Of a stretch of 64,000 bases of DNA, positions 37,373-47,890 are shown in pieces (position 1 is the stretch's first letter; the number at the start of each line of letters is the position of its first letter). The translations under genes were made by a program, and so were the position numbers. The notes under the pieces were generated by a model. It was not told where the DNA came from. It ran no database searches and saw only the letters and a list, made by a program, of their open reading frames with translations. Source of the DNA: KACC-23026 sp963829575 (lineage in GTDB: Bacteria; Bacillota; Bacilli; Bacillales; Sporolactobacillaceae); assembly GCA_963829575.1 (NCBI GenBank), contig CAWHJF010000019.1:1-64000 (forward strand). Direction: 5' to 3'.

Positions 37373-37664
37373 TGTAAAACCTCCCAACATGACTTTTCTA
37401 TCTATTATCATACAACGTCTAGTTTAAGAAACGATTAATAGATGATTTAAATCCTGTTACTTTTTCATTTTAATAGAGTTACGCGACTTTTATACTTAAC
37501 AAGTATAGATTCCGCTCAATCCTCTTTCTGTGACAAAAATCACGTTTTCATTTTAAACCCTCACCAATATTTACAGACTTTTAGTCATATGATAACTTAG
37601 AAAATAATGGATACGTTCTTTGAAACGAGCTGCGTTCATCTGGCTCAGAAAATGGGGTGATAGG

Positions 37665-38864
37665 ATGTTTAAAGTCTATTGTCGCTTGTATCAAGGCGTG
37701 TTTCGGTTAACCTCACGATTTTTACCCTGGCAAGAACCGGAATTATTAATTGGCGAACAGGCGTTACAAGAACTGCCAAAGCTTCTAAGAAAGGCTCAAA
37801 TTGAAAGCGTTTTAATTATAACTGATCAAGGAATCCGGCACATCGGACTAATGGATGATTTTTTAGAAGATTTGCATGAGGAAGGCATTACTTATACAAT
37901 CTATGATAAAACCGTACCGAACCCCACGATCGATAATATTGAAGAGGCTCTGACTCTTTATAAAGAGAAGGATTGCCAAGGACTTGTCGCCTTTGGCGGT
38001 GGGTCGTCCATGGACTGCGCTAAAGGTGTTGGCGCGCGCTTAGCTCGACCCGATCGCTCCATTCCCCAGTTAAGAGGTATCTTGAAAATAGGCAAACCAA
38101 CACCACCGCTTATTGCCGTTCCGACTACTGCAGGAACAGGCAGTGAAGCCACATTGGCTGCTGTAATTACCGACAGTAAAACCCATGAAAAATATGCCGT
38201 CAATGATCACGTTCTGATTCCTGATTACGCGGTACTGGATCCCTTACTAACGCTCAAGCTTCCCGCTTCTATCACAGCGACAACCGGAATGGATGCCTTA
38301 ACCCATGCTATCGAAGCGTTTATTGGCAAAAGCAATACGCCAAAGACGAGTCAAGCCAGCAAAGAAGCGGTCACCTTAATTTTTGATAATCTTTACGAGG
38401 CATACTCCAACGGATCAAATATAAAAGCGCGAACGACTATGCAACGCGCAGCATACTTAGCCGGGGTTGCGTTCACTCGAGCTTATGTTGGTAATGTTCA
38501 CGCGATCGCCCATCAACTTGGAGGTTTTTATTCGATCCCACATGGTTTAGCTAATGCTGTCCTATTACCATATGTCTTAGAATATTATGGGAGTGCTGTC
38601 TATCAGCCTTTAGCTGAGCTATCCGACCTCGTTGGTCTCGTATCAACCACGGAATCTAATCAAACCAAAGCCAAACGATTCATTAAAGAGATCCAATCAT
38701 TAAATGAACGAATGAGCATTCCGACTAAAATCGAAGGGATTCAAGACCAAGATCTACCCACTATGGTAGATCGAGCTTATAAGGAAGCCAACCCACTGTA
38801 CCCGGTTCCTAAAATTTTTTCAAAAAAAGACTTCAAACATCTCTTTCAAATGATACAAGCCTAG
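37665..38864 (+). CDS. Iron-containing alcohol dehydrogenase
   Basis: A 399-aa group III (Fe-ADH) enzyme that interconverts alcohols and aldehydes with NAD(P). ATG at 37665 follows GGGGTGATAGG; the longer frame lacks a site. Cofactor-binding GGGSSMDCAKGV, PTTAGTGSEAT, and the metal site DALTHAIEAFIG, HAIAHQLGG and IPHGLANAV with Asp and three His are all present. It stands 17 bp before an aldehyde dehydrogenase gene, so the pair probably turns a primary alcohol into an acid, or the reverse. The N-terminal ~30 residues are unusual for the family but the rest is canonical. Confidence 0.9.
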   Translation: MFKVYCRLYQGVFRLTSRFLPWQEPELLIGEQALQELPKLLRKAQIESVLIITDQGIRHIGLMDDFLEDLHEEGITYTIYDKTVPNPTIDNIEEALTLYKEKDCQGLVAFGGGSSMDCAKGVGARLARPDRSIPQLRGILKIGKPTPPLIAVPTTAGTGSEATLAAVITDSKTHEKYAVNDHVLIPDYAVLDPLLTLKLPASITATTGMDALTHAIEAFIGKSNTPKTSQASKEAVTLIFDNLYEAYSNGSNIKARTTMQRAAYLAGVAFTRAYVGNVHAIAHQLGGFYSIPHGLANAVLLPYVLEYYGSAVYQPLAELSDLVGLVSTTESNQTKAKRFIKEIQSLNERMSIPTKIEGIQDQDLPTMVDRAYKEANPLYPVPKIFSKKDFKHLFQMIQA

Positions 38865-38881
38865 ACAGGAGGCCATTTTTA

Positions 38882-40252
38882 ATGATACATTTTCCGGACC
38901 TCATAGAGACACAACGATCGTTTTTTCAATCCGGTCAAACCAGGGACTTAACCTTTCGCTTAAATGCTTTAAAGACTTTGAGAAATTCAATTCAAATATA
39001 TGAGAGAGAAATCATGAAAGCACTCAAAGAGGATTTAAACAAATCGGAGTTTGATGCCTATTCCACAGAGATTGGTGTGGTGCTAGAAGATCTTCGTTTT
39101 ACAATACGCCGATTAAGCGCTTGGGCTAAACCGAAGAAAGTGAAAACACCCCTCACTCATATAGGATCAAAAAGTTATATTTACTCTGAACCTTATGGTG
39201 TCACGCTTATTATCGCGCCTTGGAATTATCCGTTTCAACTTGCAATTTCTCCACTAATTGGTGCGATTGCAGCAGGTAATTGTATCATTCTTAAACCATC
39301 AGAACGAACACCTAAGACATCTGAACTTATGGAACAAATCCTAACAGACATTTTTTCAGAAGATTATGTCACAGTGGTTCAAGGTGGGCCTGAAGAAAGT
39401 ACCGCACTTCTAAAAGAAAAAGTAGATTATATCTTTTTTACAGGGAGCGTACCGGTCGGAAAAATTGTTATGAAGGCCGCCTCCGCTCACCTCACCCCTG
39501 TCACACTCGAACTTGGAGGAAAAAGTCCTTGTATCGTTCATAAAGATGCTCATTTAAAACAAGCCGCCAAACGTGTGGCGTGGGGAAAGTTTATGAATGC
39601 CGGTCAGACGTGTATTGCACCAGATTACCTCTATGTGCACAAATCGATTCAAGAACCGTTCCTCGAATATCTAAAAAATGCGATTCATGACTTGTACGGG
39701 ATGGAACCGATTAAGAATTCGGATTTCACACGGATCGTCAATACCAAGCACTTTGACCGTCTCGCGCGGCTGTTAGAAAGTGGCGAGCGCTTTTCAGGTG
39801 GGCAAACAGACCCTGACACGCTGATGATTGAACCGACTATTTTAACTGACGTGTCGTGGGAGGACCCCATCATGAATGAAGAAATTTTTGGTCCTCTTCT
39901 TCCCGTTTTCGTTTACCACGATTTAACGGATGTCTTCCAAGCAATTGAAAAAGCACCCAACCCTCTTTCTCTCTATCTGTTCTCCGAAGATTCATCGGTT
40001 CAGAATGAGATTTTGGATCGGGTATCTTTTGGCGGTGGATGTGTGAATGACACAGTGTATCATTTTGCCTCTCCCTACCTCCCATTCGGTGGAGTTGGCA
40101 CGAGTGGGGTTGGGGCTTATCATGGAAAAGCGAGCTTTGATACGTTTTCGCACAAAAAAAGCGTCCTTAAACAAACCACACGATTTGATCTGCCCTATCG
40201 TTACCCAAATGCAAAAAACGGACTCAAAAACATTAAAAGGTTTTTAAAATAA
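38882..40252 (+). CDS. Aldehyde dehydrogenase (class 3-like)
   Basis: A 456-aa NAD(P)-dependent aldehyde dehydrogenase of the short class-3/AldH type (fatty or aromatic aldehyde). The nucleotide-binding APWNYPFQLAISPLIGA, FTGSVPVGKIV, the general base in LELGGKSPCIV, and the catalytic Cys in NAGQTCIAPDY are all present; the C-terminus has LPFGGVGTSGVGAYHGK. It follows the iron-ADH gene with AGGAGG as ribosome binding site, as one operon. Confidence 0.92.
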   Translation: MIHFPDLIETQRSFFQSGQTRDLTFRLNALKTLRNSIQIYEREIMKALKEDLNKSEFDAYSTEIGVVLEDLRFTIRRLSAWAKPKKVKTPLTHIGSKSYIYSEPYGVTLIIAPWNYPFQLAISPLIGAIAAGNCIILKPSERTPKTSELMEQILTDIFSEDYVTVVQGGPEESTALLKEKVDYIFFTGSVPVGKIVMKAASAHLTPVTLELGGKSPCIVHKDAHLKQAAKRVAWGKFMNAGQTCIAPDYLYVHKSIQEPFLEYLKNAIHDLYGMEPIKNSDFTRIVNTKHFDRLARLLESGERFSGGQTDPDTLMIEPTILTDVSWEDPIMNEEIFGPLLPVFVYHDLTDVFQAIEKAPNPLSLYLFSEDSSVQNEILDRVSFGGGCVNDTVYHFASPYLPFGGVGTSGVGAYHGKASFDTFSHKKSVLKQTTRFDLPYRYPNAKNGLKNIKRFLK

Positions 40253-40402
40253 ACGATATCCGTTCTACTCTTAAATGGAAAAGTTGTGTTAGTAAACTTT
40301 TCCATTCATTTTTATGGTAAGATCTAATTCAATCGTTTTATACACGTCAACTTTGGTAAGACTACTTTATAGTTGAAATTTAATGGAATTGAGTGAGTTG
40401 TT

Positions 40403-41245
40403 TTGAAAGATATTACCTTTAAAGCATTTAGTCTAACGAATGAAATCTCCTTGAACAACATTGCCATCCAATGCGGCATCCCAAAGAAGTACACATGGGA
40501 ACAGCCTTTAATTCTTAACAGCTTGTCTTTGAATAAAATCCTAGATCAAACGATTGATCCCGCTCAATCCATTCTCGTGTTTTCCTTTGGGAGCGTTGTT
40601 TTTGTTAATTTTCCCAATTTTGATGAGATGAAGCCATTCCTCACGTTTCTGAAGAACTATGAACCAGAAATCAGCCTCAAAAATGTGAATCGTTATATGG
40701 ACGACTACAGTCTACATATTAATGAGTCGGAAGAGATTCAGATGACGGATAAGTTTGCCATCGCACCGGTCTATGAAGCCTTTTATCCAGAGGTGATCTC
40801 GACTGTCCTCGCAAAATCGGTGGCGCTCGAAAAAACGGAAGAACAACTCGGTCAAATTCTGGATCAATTAGAGGTGCTAATCGACCGGCTAGAGCGAGGG
40901 AATATGCGAGTCGGCAATAAAGTGTTGGCTCGTACTCAAGCGCGAATTCTGCGCCATGAATACAATACATTAGCGTATATCATGATCTTAGATAAACCCG
41001 AAATTACATGGACAAGCAATGATGCCAGTGAATTCTACGATCACATGTTGAATTTCTTTGAACTCAGCGACCGCTACAAAATCTTGAAAAGCAAAACGGA
41101 TATATTAAATGACATTATGGAAGGCTTCTCCTCGATCAGCCACTCGATTCGTGGCTTATTCGTTGAATGGACGGTGGTTTTCCTGATTGTCCTTGAGATT
41201 TTGCTAACTGTATTAGAAATATTAGGCTGGTTGCCGCATACTTAA
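40403..41245 (+). CDS. RMD1/YagE family protein (DUF155)
   Basis: A 280-aa protein of the DUF155 family: central DKFAIAPVYEAFYPEVIS, RARTQARILRHEY-like stretch (LARTQARILRHEYNTLA), a coiled segment, and a C-terminal hydrophobic helix LFVEWTVVFLIVLEILL. Eukaryotic Rmd1/RMND1 relatives are mitochondrial proteins anchoring ribosomes; bacterial function is unknown. A single C-terminal anchor puts it on the inner membrane face. TTG at 40403 has only a weak GAGTGAG site, so the true start is uncertain. It converges with the jet operon. Confidence 0.8.
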   Translation: MKDITFKAFSLTNEISLNNIAIQCGIPKKYTWEQPLILNSLSLNKILDQTIDPAQSILVFSFGSVVFVNFPNFDEMKPFLTFLKNYEPEISLKNVNRYMDDYSLHINESEEIQMTDKFAIAPVYEAFYPEVISTVLAKSVALEKTEEQLGQILDQLEVLIDRLERGNMRVGNKVLARTQARILRHEYNTLAYIMILDKPEITWTSNDASEFYDHMLNFFELSDRYKILKSKTDILNDIMEGFSSISHSIRGLFVEWTVVFLIVLEILLTVLEILGWLPHT

Positions 41246-41251
41246 ACAACG

Positions 41252-41302
41252 TTTCATGACAAAGAGACCAAATCCCGTGTAGGATAAGGCCTCTTTTTTT
41301 TC
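41252..41302. terminator. Terminator between the RMD1-like gene and jetD
   Basis: AAAGAG-A-CC pairs with GG-C-CTCTTT and is followed by TTTTTTTCG on the plus strand. It sits between the convergent genes and may serve both. Confidence 0.65.
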
Positions 41303-41309
41303 GTGAAAA

Positions 41310-42608
41310 TCAAGATTTTGACTCAAACTGTTCGCGAATATCAGCAATCAATTTAGGAACTAAGGCCTCTTGATAACCAGCCTTTTTCACAAGCTTCATC
41401 CGGTTGATCAGCCCCTTCCAAAAAAACAAGTCAATGGAATCGAGTTTGTTCAACCGATTGGAAATGTCTTCATCTGAGAGGCTGAACTCGTAGGACTTCC
41501 GATCCATCCGCCAGATCACCGCTTTGTCTTTATAGCGTCTTTTAAAACGGTCGGCAATCATAATGCCTTCAGGATCTAAGTCTCCTGAATAATAGAACGT
41601 GCAGTTGGATTCAGAGAGCAAATCAAGAACCCGCCAGCTCGCTAAACGAAATTGACCGTGCGTACAAATAATGGGCGCATCTGGCACAGCTTCCATAATT
41701 GTTGAAGCCACACTCGAGTTTTCCAGAATCCAGACCGATTGCCCATTGGCTGGCCAGATCCGATCGACTTTAACGAGTTCTTTTAATGGGATATTTAAAA
41801 CCGAGTGGGATCTGAGTGCGGCCTCCCAAACCGGGTGAGGGTCATGTCCCATCCGAGCGGAGAGTCCTTGGCAAGTCACAAAATTCCACAAATCATCGCG
41901 CATGATACCATATTCTCCTAGGCACTCATTGAGTGCTTCAGTACCTTTAGGAAAAACAAAACGCTCATTTCTTTTCTCGTTCATATAACGATGAACAGAC
42001 ATGCAGTGGATCAATAGTTTTCCAGCTTCCTCATTTAAATCAAAATAATGAGGATTTCCCGTTAGGCGTTGCGCAAAAAACGGCAATCGCTCAAACGCAC
42101 CCTCTTTTGGAAGATCAGAAAAAGCCGAAAAAACGCGAATGATTTTTTGAGATAAGGCACTTGGACTCTCTTTGTAAAGCGCCCAAATAAATCTTGTATC
42201 AGGCGATTTGGATTGAATCCATTCAATCCACCAACCTGCCTCAGGAATGGTCTGTTTTATAGTCGTCAAAAAGTCAGCCTCTTCCTTTGCTTCCTGCTGT
42301 TCTTCCTCTTTTTTGGTAAATAGCGTTTCCTCTAAAACCTCTTCTAACAAACGCTGCAACGACCAATCCCCAAAACCAGTATGGTCCAGTTCCTTCTCAA
42401 ATTCAGAGAGGGCGATCCTGCCTTTACTAACTAATTGATTGGGTGACTGCCCCAAAAAACCGGCAATTGATGTAAGCTCACCCTTATTAAACGCATCCAA
42501 TTTGACTGTTCCGCTCATTTTACCTAAAGACCGGTACTTTTCTTTAAAAAGCTGAAAAAGCTTGATAAAACCGGGTTCCTCTTTAAAGATTTGGATGTCA
42601 CGACTCAT
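41310..42608 (-). CDS. jetD: Wadjet type I JetD nuclease subunit
   Basis: A 432-aa TIGR02679-type protein, the endonuclease of Wadjet. The C-terminal half is a DUF2399 Toprim-like fold: acidic WILENSSVAS (first Glu) and FYYSGDLDPEGIMIADRF with the DxD. The N-terminal half (DUF3323) has helical DNA-contact character. JetD is known to cleave plasmid DNA once JetABC has extruded a small circle. It is the last gene of the operon, overlapping jetC by 11 bp, with AGAGGAG ahead of the ATG. Confidence 0.93.
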   Translation of the reverse strand: MSRDIQIFKEEPGFIKLFQLFKEKYRSLGKMSGTVKLDAFNKGELTSIAGFLGQSPNQLVSKGRIALSEFEKELDHTGFGDWSLQRLLEEVLEETLFTKKEEEQQEAKEEADFLTTIKQTIPEAGWWIEWIQSKSPDTRFIWALYKESPSALSQKIIRVFSAFSDLPKEGAFERLPFFAQRLTGNPHYFDLNEEAGKLLIHCMSVHRYMNEKRNERFVFPKGTEALNECLGEYGIMRDDLWNFVTCQGLSARMGHDPHPVWEAALRSHSVLNIPLKELVKVDRIWPANGQSVWILENSSVASTIMEAVPDAPIICTHGQFRLASWRVLDLLSESNCTFYYSGDLDPEGIMIADRFKRRYKDKAVIWRMDRKSYEFSLSDEDISNRLNKLDSIDLFFWKGLINRMKLVKKAGYQEALVPKLIADIREQFESKS

Positions 42609-45600
42609 GGACCACGAGCTCCTCTAGGTCTTGATCTTGATTTTCCATTTGGTCGAGCACGAGAGAACGTTGTTTGCCATCCCATTCATAATGGATCACC
42701 GTCACATAATCTGCATTCTTATTCCTCACAAGCTCTGCAATCGACAGCCCCGAAATTGTATCATAGTCGCCCCATAACGCCTGGGAGTTCATGATGTAGT
42801 TAAAGCCAAGTTGTTCCACCACTTCAAACATATCGCGAATATTGTTTTCATCCACACCGGCAAATGCTTCGTCTAACGAAATAATATAAGGCGCATCCCC
42901 ATTGGCTTCTTTATATCGTGAGTATGCCGCTGTAAATAGTGGAATGTACATCGCCATCGCCTTTTCACCACCACTAAATTTGAAGAACGCATTATTTGTT
43001 AATTCTCGTTTCGGTTCATTGACACGGCTGTATGAAAGCACAAATGTAAACCATTTTCTATAGTCCAATACTTCTTTTAAAACCTGGTGTAAGGTGGAGC
43101 CTTCATTACGAAGTTGAATCAATTCCTTAGCTCGTCCAATACGAGATTGGAAGTGTTTCGTGATGCGCTCTAAATCTTCTTCGCTTAAAAATTTACTATT
43201 CCGCTGCAAGAGCTGGACCAGATCTTTTGTATCCAGTTCTTGCTCAGAATCTGCTGTCAAAGGTTTCCATGCGATGGAGAAGATTAATCCTGAAGAATTA
43301 TCTCGTTCGGCCATGATTTGGTCCATCTTCTTCACCCATTGTTGGGCTCTCTGAATGCGCGTGCGAAGGATCACCCCGATGGAATTGACAATTATGTCTT
43401 CATAAAGTCTGCGATCTTGTTCATCCAAATAGCCTCTTTGGTCGGCTAATTCTTTTTCAAGAGCAGAAGAGACATAGTAAGGGCTCACGCGTTGGCCGCG
43501 ATAATCCATTTGTATCAACCTTCTACTTTTAAGGGTTTGCCACTCATATTTGAACGGTTCGTAGCGGTCACCAAAGTCTTCTGAAAACCATTCAGGAGTC
43601 TCTAATTCTTCAGAGAAGATCACCATTCTGTATTCGGTTAAATGCATCTCTTCATTAAAATAAACCTTTGTTAAGTTTTCTAGCAACTTGGAGCGGTCGT
43701 TTTTCTCCAAAATTGATTGGTAGTCTTCTAATAGTCCAGATGGCATCCAATTTTCTCGATTTATGAGTGCACGATGTTGCTCCTGCTCAAGACTCGTTTC
43801 CCAAGTCTTTCTCATATTCTTCCAAAAGGCGGCATCTCGCTTGGCATCTGTAAGTTCCTCCAAGCCGCTTTTCCATTCCGCTCTTTTTTCTGGAAGTGTA
43901 TGGAGTAGTGTCTCTAATTGACTATTGGCCTCTCTGATTAAAGCTTGAACGTCTTGAATCCGTTGTCTAACCTCTTCAATGCCCTTTAATTCTAACTGCC
44001 CTTTAATAGATTTAATTTCGGCTGTCACACGTGATAACTTGGTCTCTTCTATATTCTGTTCGCCTTTTATTAGATCCAATTCCTCTTCTAATTCCTCTTG
44101 TCGCGCTTCAATTCGCTTTAGAACGCTCATCGCATTCGCGATTTTAAGGGTAAGTCGACTTAAGGCGTGAAGGGTCTCGACATACTTATGAGCTGATTCA
44201 TACGCTTTTGCTAGATCCGCTTTCTTTAAGGAAATATTAAGGACAGCGCCCCGCTCCCTTAATGTACGTCTCGCTTGATTTAATTTTTCATTCACCGTTT
44301 TCCATTCTTTATCAATTCGTTGGAGGGCGTCCTTTTCAGAAAAAATAAGCCGCTTTTTATCTGTCATTTGCTGATCAATATCCAGCAAATGGCGATCGGT
44401 TGGTAGCTCCTCTTTCCAATTCTGCACCCTTTTGATCGCTTCTTCGAGTACATGAATTTGATCCTGTATGTTTTGTAAAATGGCCTGTTCTTCGCGACGT
44501 TTCTCTGTCCACCATTGAATTTGTTCACGTTGATGACGTTTACGGGAACTTCTACCAATAAATTTAGAAGGACCTTCTAGTGGTGCATGGCCAACTAGGC
44601 ATCCCACCGAATAAGAGCCATCCACATCGATATGAAAACCATTTTCTTCTCTTTCGAGCGAGAGGCTTCTCAACACTTCATCCACTTGTTCTTTGGAAAT
44701 TGGTCCATCCTCTTCCACATCAGGTATCAAATAGTCTGCTAATGTATAGCCTAGCACTTGTGGGTCGGGGTGTAGGACGGCATCCTGTTGGGGGGCAATG
44801 GGACCATCCGTTATAAGACTATCTAAAACCCCGGTTTGTTTCAGCGCCGATTCAATCCGTTCTTTTTGCTCTTCTGTCACATGGTCACGAAACTCGACTG
44901 CTGCATAAAAAGGAACAAAGGCCCTTCCCTTCTCTTTGAGTGCGTCGCGATGTTGAGTGGTTCCAATAGGTCGATCTGGCTCAATCATTTTTTGCATATT
45001 GAGCCGTTGAAGTTCTTCCTCCGCCTCTTTCACGACCTCTTGTTGTTTGTTTTCCTTCTCCATTGTCATCATAAGCGTTGTGTTCAATTCCGCTTCGTAA
45101 TAATGGATGGCGGAATACAAAAGGTCTCGAACGTCATCAAACCGGTTCCGCTCATACAGCCCCTGTAATAATCGAGAAAGCTCTTGCCTTACTTCTGGTG
45201 AAAAGATAAGTTTAGGATGGTCTTGAATCCATTTAAACACATCACCTTCTAACACATGATGCTGTTCATCAAACCACTGTTCTAAGTGTTCATAATCTTT
45301 TTGATGGTCGTCTATTTTAGCTTTTTTCTCAGATGACGTGCGTTGAAGCCTTGAATCATCCTCGGTTAGCCGGTTGACCTCATCTGCTAGTTTTTCCAAG
45401 TCGCCAATTAATTTTTGATGCGCACCTGCTTCCTTTAGCCAAAAGGTGAAGTCGAACGTTTGGAGGTCAGCCCTTTGGTAATCCTCCACGTTGAGTTCAT
45501 GATTACGAAAACCGGATTCCTCAGATTCAATCAAAAGGTCTTTCAGAAAATCTCCGGCTTCCTTTCTAAACTCCAACAAGTTGGATTCAGTCGCCTCTTT

Positions 45601-46725
45601 CTCTTTCCACGCTTCATTCAGTTTATGGTTTTGTCTTGACCATTTTTCATCCAGTTCCTTTAGTTTGGTTTGGATCGCAGTCGATTCTTCGAGTTTGGTT
45701 CGTCGAGTCTCTTCTAACTTCCACACTTCATGTTGTTGAAGGGACCGGCTCTCTTCTTCTGAAACAGCTTTTTGTTCTTCAAACTTTCTTTTATCTACCG
45801 TTAACTGTTCAATTGCTCGCTCACACGTATCCTGTTGGTTCTTTAAAGCCTGGACCTTTTTCTCTGCTTTCTTCACTCTTTCGTCTGATTGTACCCACTG
45901 ACTTGCTCGTTCTCCTAAAATAAACTGATTGTAAAGCTCATAGACTTTTTTCAAACGGTGAACCGACTCGTATTCTCTCTCTAATTGTTCCAATTGTTGA
46001 GTCGTTTGGTCCATGCTCTCGATGGTTTCTGACAAATGCCGCAGTTCATCATCCGTTAGTGGCGGTAGAGCCGACTCAAGAATTTCATAGATCACAGTAG
46101 GTTTGAAATCTTTCGATAGTTTTGGACTTCTCAATTGAATTAAGAGTTTTATAAGGTCTTCATAAGCATCAATCGATTGAAACCCAAAAACATATTTATT
46201 GACCAATTCCATGTAGTCCCGCTGCGTGTGGACCACAAATCCGCCTTCATCGACACGATTCTCTAACTCTTTTGCTGATAGGGGTACTTTCTCGCTTGAA
46301 TGCTGATGAGCGAGTTCAAACTCATACCCAATTCTGCGGTTATCGGTCAAAATAAAATACCACGATTTTATCCCTTTATTTCGCTTAGCCTGCATGCCAA
46401 TACCGGTCGTCATGTATTGGTTTGTTCCAGGTTTCTTATATTCAATGAATAAATAGCCGGTTCGTTCATCCCGGTCAACGACTTCCTTTTCCCCAAGCAA
46501 GTAATCTTCCATTCGTCTCGCTTTAGAACCAAACGGGTCAAGACGGTCTGGTGATTTTTTCCCATCGAGCAAGACAGGGAGAAAGCTTTGCATCGTAACA
46601 GATTTCCCAGAACCATTTGACCCTCTAAGCAATAATTTACCATCCCGAAAGTGAAAGGTTTCATCATCGTAATACCAAAAATTTAACAAGCCTGCTCGAT
46701 TCATCACCCATTTACTTTGAGTCAT
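42598..46725 (-). CDS. jetC: Wadjet type I JetC SMC-like ATPase
   Basis: A 1375-aa MukB/SMC-like ATPase (TIGR02680). ATG at 46725 lies 8 nt after AAGGAGG, which makes it a better start than the upstream candidate (46743). Walker A LRGSNGSGKSVTMQSF near residue 35; long coiled coils from ~230 to ~480 and ~750 to ~1010 flanking a hinge; signature FSGGEKAMAMYIPLF; Walker B YIISLDEAFAGVDENN. In Wadjet, JetC with JetA and JetB forms a dimeric loop extruder that senses small circular DNA. The gene overlaps both neighbours. Confidence 0.95.
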   Translation of the reverse strand: MTQSKWVMNRAGLLNFWYYDDETFHFRDGKLLLRGSNGSGKSVTMQSFLPVLLDGKKSPDRLDPFGSKARRMEDYLLGEKEVVDRDERTGYLFIEYKKPGTNQYMTTGIGMQAKRNKGIKSWYFILTDNRRIGYEFELAHQHSSEKVPLSAKELENRVDEGGFVVHTQRDYMELVNKYVFGFQSIDAYEDLIKLLIQLRSPKLSKDFKPTVIYEILESALPPLTDDELRHLSETIESMDQTTQQLEQLEREYESVHRLKKVYELYNQFILGERASQWVQSDERVKKAEKKVQALKNQQDTCERAIEQLTVDKRKFEEQKAVSEEESRSLQQHEVWKLEETRRTKLEESTAIQTKLKELDEKWSRQNHKLNEAWKEKEATESNLLEFRKEAGDFLKDLLIESEESGFRNHELNVEDYQRADLQTFDFTFWLKEAGAHQKLIGDLEKLADEVNRLTEDDSRLQRTSSEKKAKIDDHQKDYEHLEQWFDEQHHVLEGDVFKWIQDHPKLIFSPEVRQELSRLLQGLYERNRFDDVRDLLYSAIHYYEAELNTTLMMTMEKENKQQEVVKEAEEELQRLNMQKMIEPDRPIGTTQHRDALKEKGRAFVPFYAAVEFRDHVTEEQKERIESALKQTGVLDSLITDGPIAPQQDAVLHPDPQVLGYTLADYLIPDVEEDGPISKEQVDEVLRSLSLEREENGFHIDVDGSYSVGCLVGHAPLEGPSKFIGRSSRKRHQREQIQWWTEKRREEQAILQNIQDQIHVLEEAIKRVQNWKEELPTDRHLLDIDQQMTDKKRLIFSEKDALQRIDKEWKTVNEKLNQARRTLRERGAVLNISLKKADLAKAYESAHKYVETLHALSRLTLKIANAMSVLKRIEARQEELEEELDLIKGEQNIEETKLSRVTAEIKSIKGQLELKGIEEVRQRIQDVQALIREANSQLETLLHTLPEKRAEWKSGLEELTDAKRDAAFWKNMRKTWETSLEQEQHRALINRENWMPSGLLEDYQSILEKNDRSKLLENLTKVYFNEEMHLTEYRMVIFSEELETPEWFSEDFGDRYEPFKYEWQTLKSRRLIQMDYRGQRVSPYYVSSALEKELADQRGYLDEQDRRLYEDIIVNSIGVILRTRIQRAQQWVKKMDQIMAERDNSSGLIFSIAWKPLTADSEQELDTKDLVQLLQRNSKFLSEEDLERITKHFQSRIGRAKELIQLRNEGSTLHQVLKEVLDYRKWFTFVLSYSRVNEPKRELTNNAFFKFSGGEKAMAMYIPLFTAAYSRYKEANGDAPYIISLDEAFAGVDENNIRDMFEVVEQLGFNYIMNSQALWGDYDTISGLSIAELVRNKNADYVTVIHYEWDGKQRSLVLDQMENQDQDLEELVVHES

Positions 46726-47890
46726 TAATCTCGCCTCCTTCAAAATCTAAAGGAAAGGTCCCTGTCATCACACCTAAAAGCGGTTTGATCTTGATCAGAG
46801 AACTTTCGTCCACCTCAACCATCAGCCATTCCATCATCTCGTGAATCAATTCAGCACGAATCGCAGGCGTGGTTTTTTCTCGGAAATACTTCGCCCACCC
46901 AGCTTCAAATTGTGCTCTCAGCGTATCGATTATGTGATCAAAATCCCCATCTGTTAACACGATCTCCCCATTCTCCTTAGGCGCGAAACGATCCAAGTTC
47001 GAATGTAAATAATGGGATAATTGGAGCATAATGTCAGCTGTTGCCCGTGTAGATGGAAAGGTGACCTGGTAATTTTTCGATTCCGATGTTGAAAGAAACG
47101 CCGTATTTTTGTAGACATGTAAGGTATATTCACTATGCTTTTCAATATCGTCTGCTAAGCGATTGCGATAATGTCGAATATACGTAAAATCAGGATCGTT
47201 TGAATCGATTCGATGCAATCCTGGGGAAAAAAATAATCGTCGATAGACACGTTTTCTACGTTCATCCTCTTGAATCAGGTGGCGATCTTCCTGTAAAAGG
47301 TCACGCCAATGGGAATACGTATCAAAGTCTTCTGGATAGGTTCTCATAAAATACCGGCTGTAAATAGTCGCTTCATATAAGACTTCATTTTCTTCATTGT
47401 GATCAAACCGTCCAATGTCCCCATCAATCGCTCGAATGAGTTGGAAATCCATTAAGGCTTTTACCGCGCGGATCAACGATTTGCGGTGGGTAAAAAGCGT
47501 CCAATCAAGATGCGCCTCTCCGGGATAATCGGATTGAATGTCTTGACAGAGATCGGATAACAAGAACTGTTCATCCACCGATTTCCCTTCCAAAAATGAG
47601 AGCGCACAACAGAAAATGGCGTAATCCATTTTTTCTTGAAAGGTTTGGATTCCCATCCATCTTTCGGGTTCAACTGGTATTTTTTCTAATTTAATAAAGT
47701 GCTGATGCACGATTAACCGCAAACCGAATTTTTCCGAAATGTAACGGCGTAGTACTTTTTCTCGTTCTCGGATCAATTGATACCATTCCGGCTGGTCTGA
47801 TCTTAAAATCCAATAATGATGAAAGAGAAGATCCATTCCTTGGATGGCCTTTTCATCAAAATCCATTGGTTGCGGCATATGGATCGTCAT
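46712..47890 (-). CDS. jetB: Wadjet type I JetB (kite subunit)
   Basis: A 392-aa TIGR02678 protein with winged-helix character (KITE, MukE-like), bridging the JetA kleisin and the JetC heads. It begins MTIHMPQPMDFDEKAIQGMD and includes FCCALSFLEGKSVDEQFLLSD and SDYPGEAHLDWTLFTHRKS. It overlaps jetA by 4 bp (ATGA-type) and jetC by 14 bp, so the operon is translated in a coupled way. No catalytic residues are expected. Confidence 0.92.
   Translation of the reverse strand: MTIHMPQPMDFDEKAIQGMDLLFHHYWILRSDQPEWYQLIREREKVLRRYISEKFGLRLIVHQHFIKLEKIPVEPERWMGIQTFQEKMDYAIFCCALSFLEGKSVDEQFLLSDLCQDIQSDYPGEAHLDWTLFTHRKSLIRAVKALMDFQLIRAIDGDIGRFDHNEENEVLYEATIYSRYFMRTYPEDFDTYSHWRDLLQEDRHLIQEDERRKRVYRRLFFSPGLHRIDSNDPDFTYIRHYRNRLADDIEKHSEYTLHVYKNTAFLSTSESKNYQVTFPSTRATADIMLQLSHYLHSNLDRFAPKENGEIVLTDGDFDHIIDTLRAQFEAGWAKYFREKTTPAIRAELIHEMMEWLMVEVDESSLIKIKPLLGVMTGTFPLDFEGGEINDSK

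Noticed and set aside
44364..45923. Several antisense frames inside jetC
   Set aside because: They are shadows of a well-supported long coding sequence and lack ribosome binding sites.
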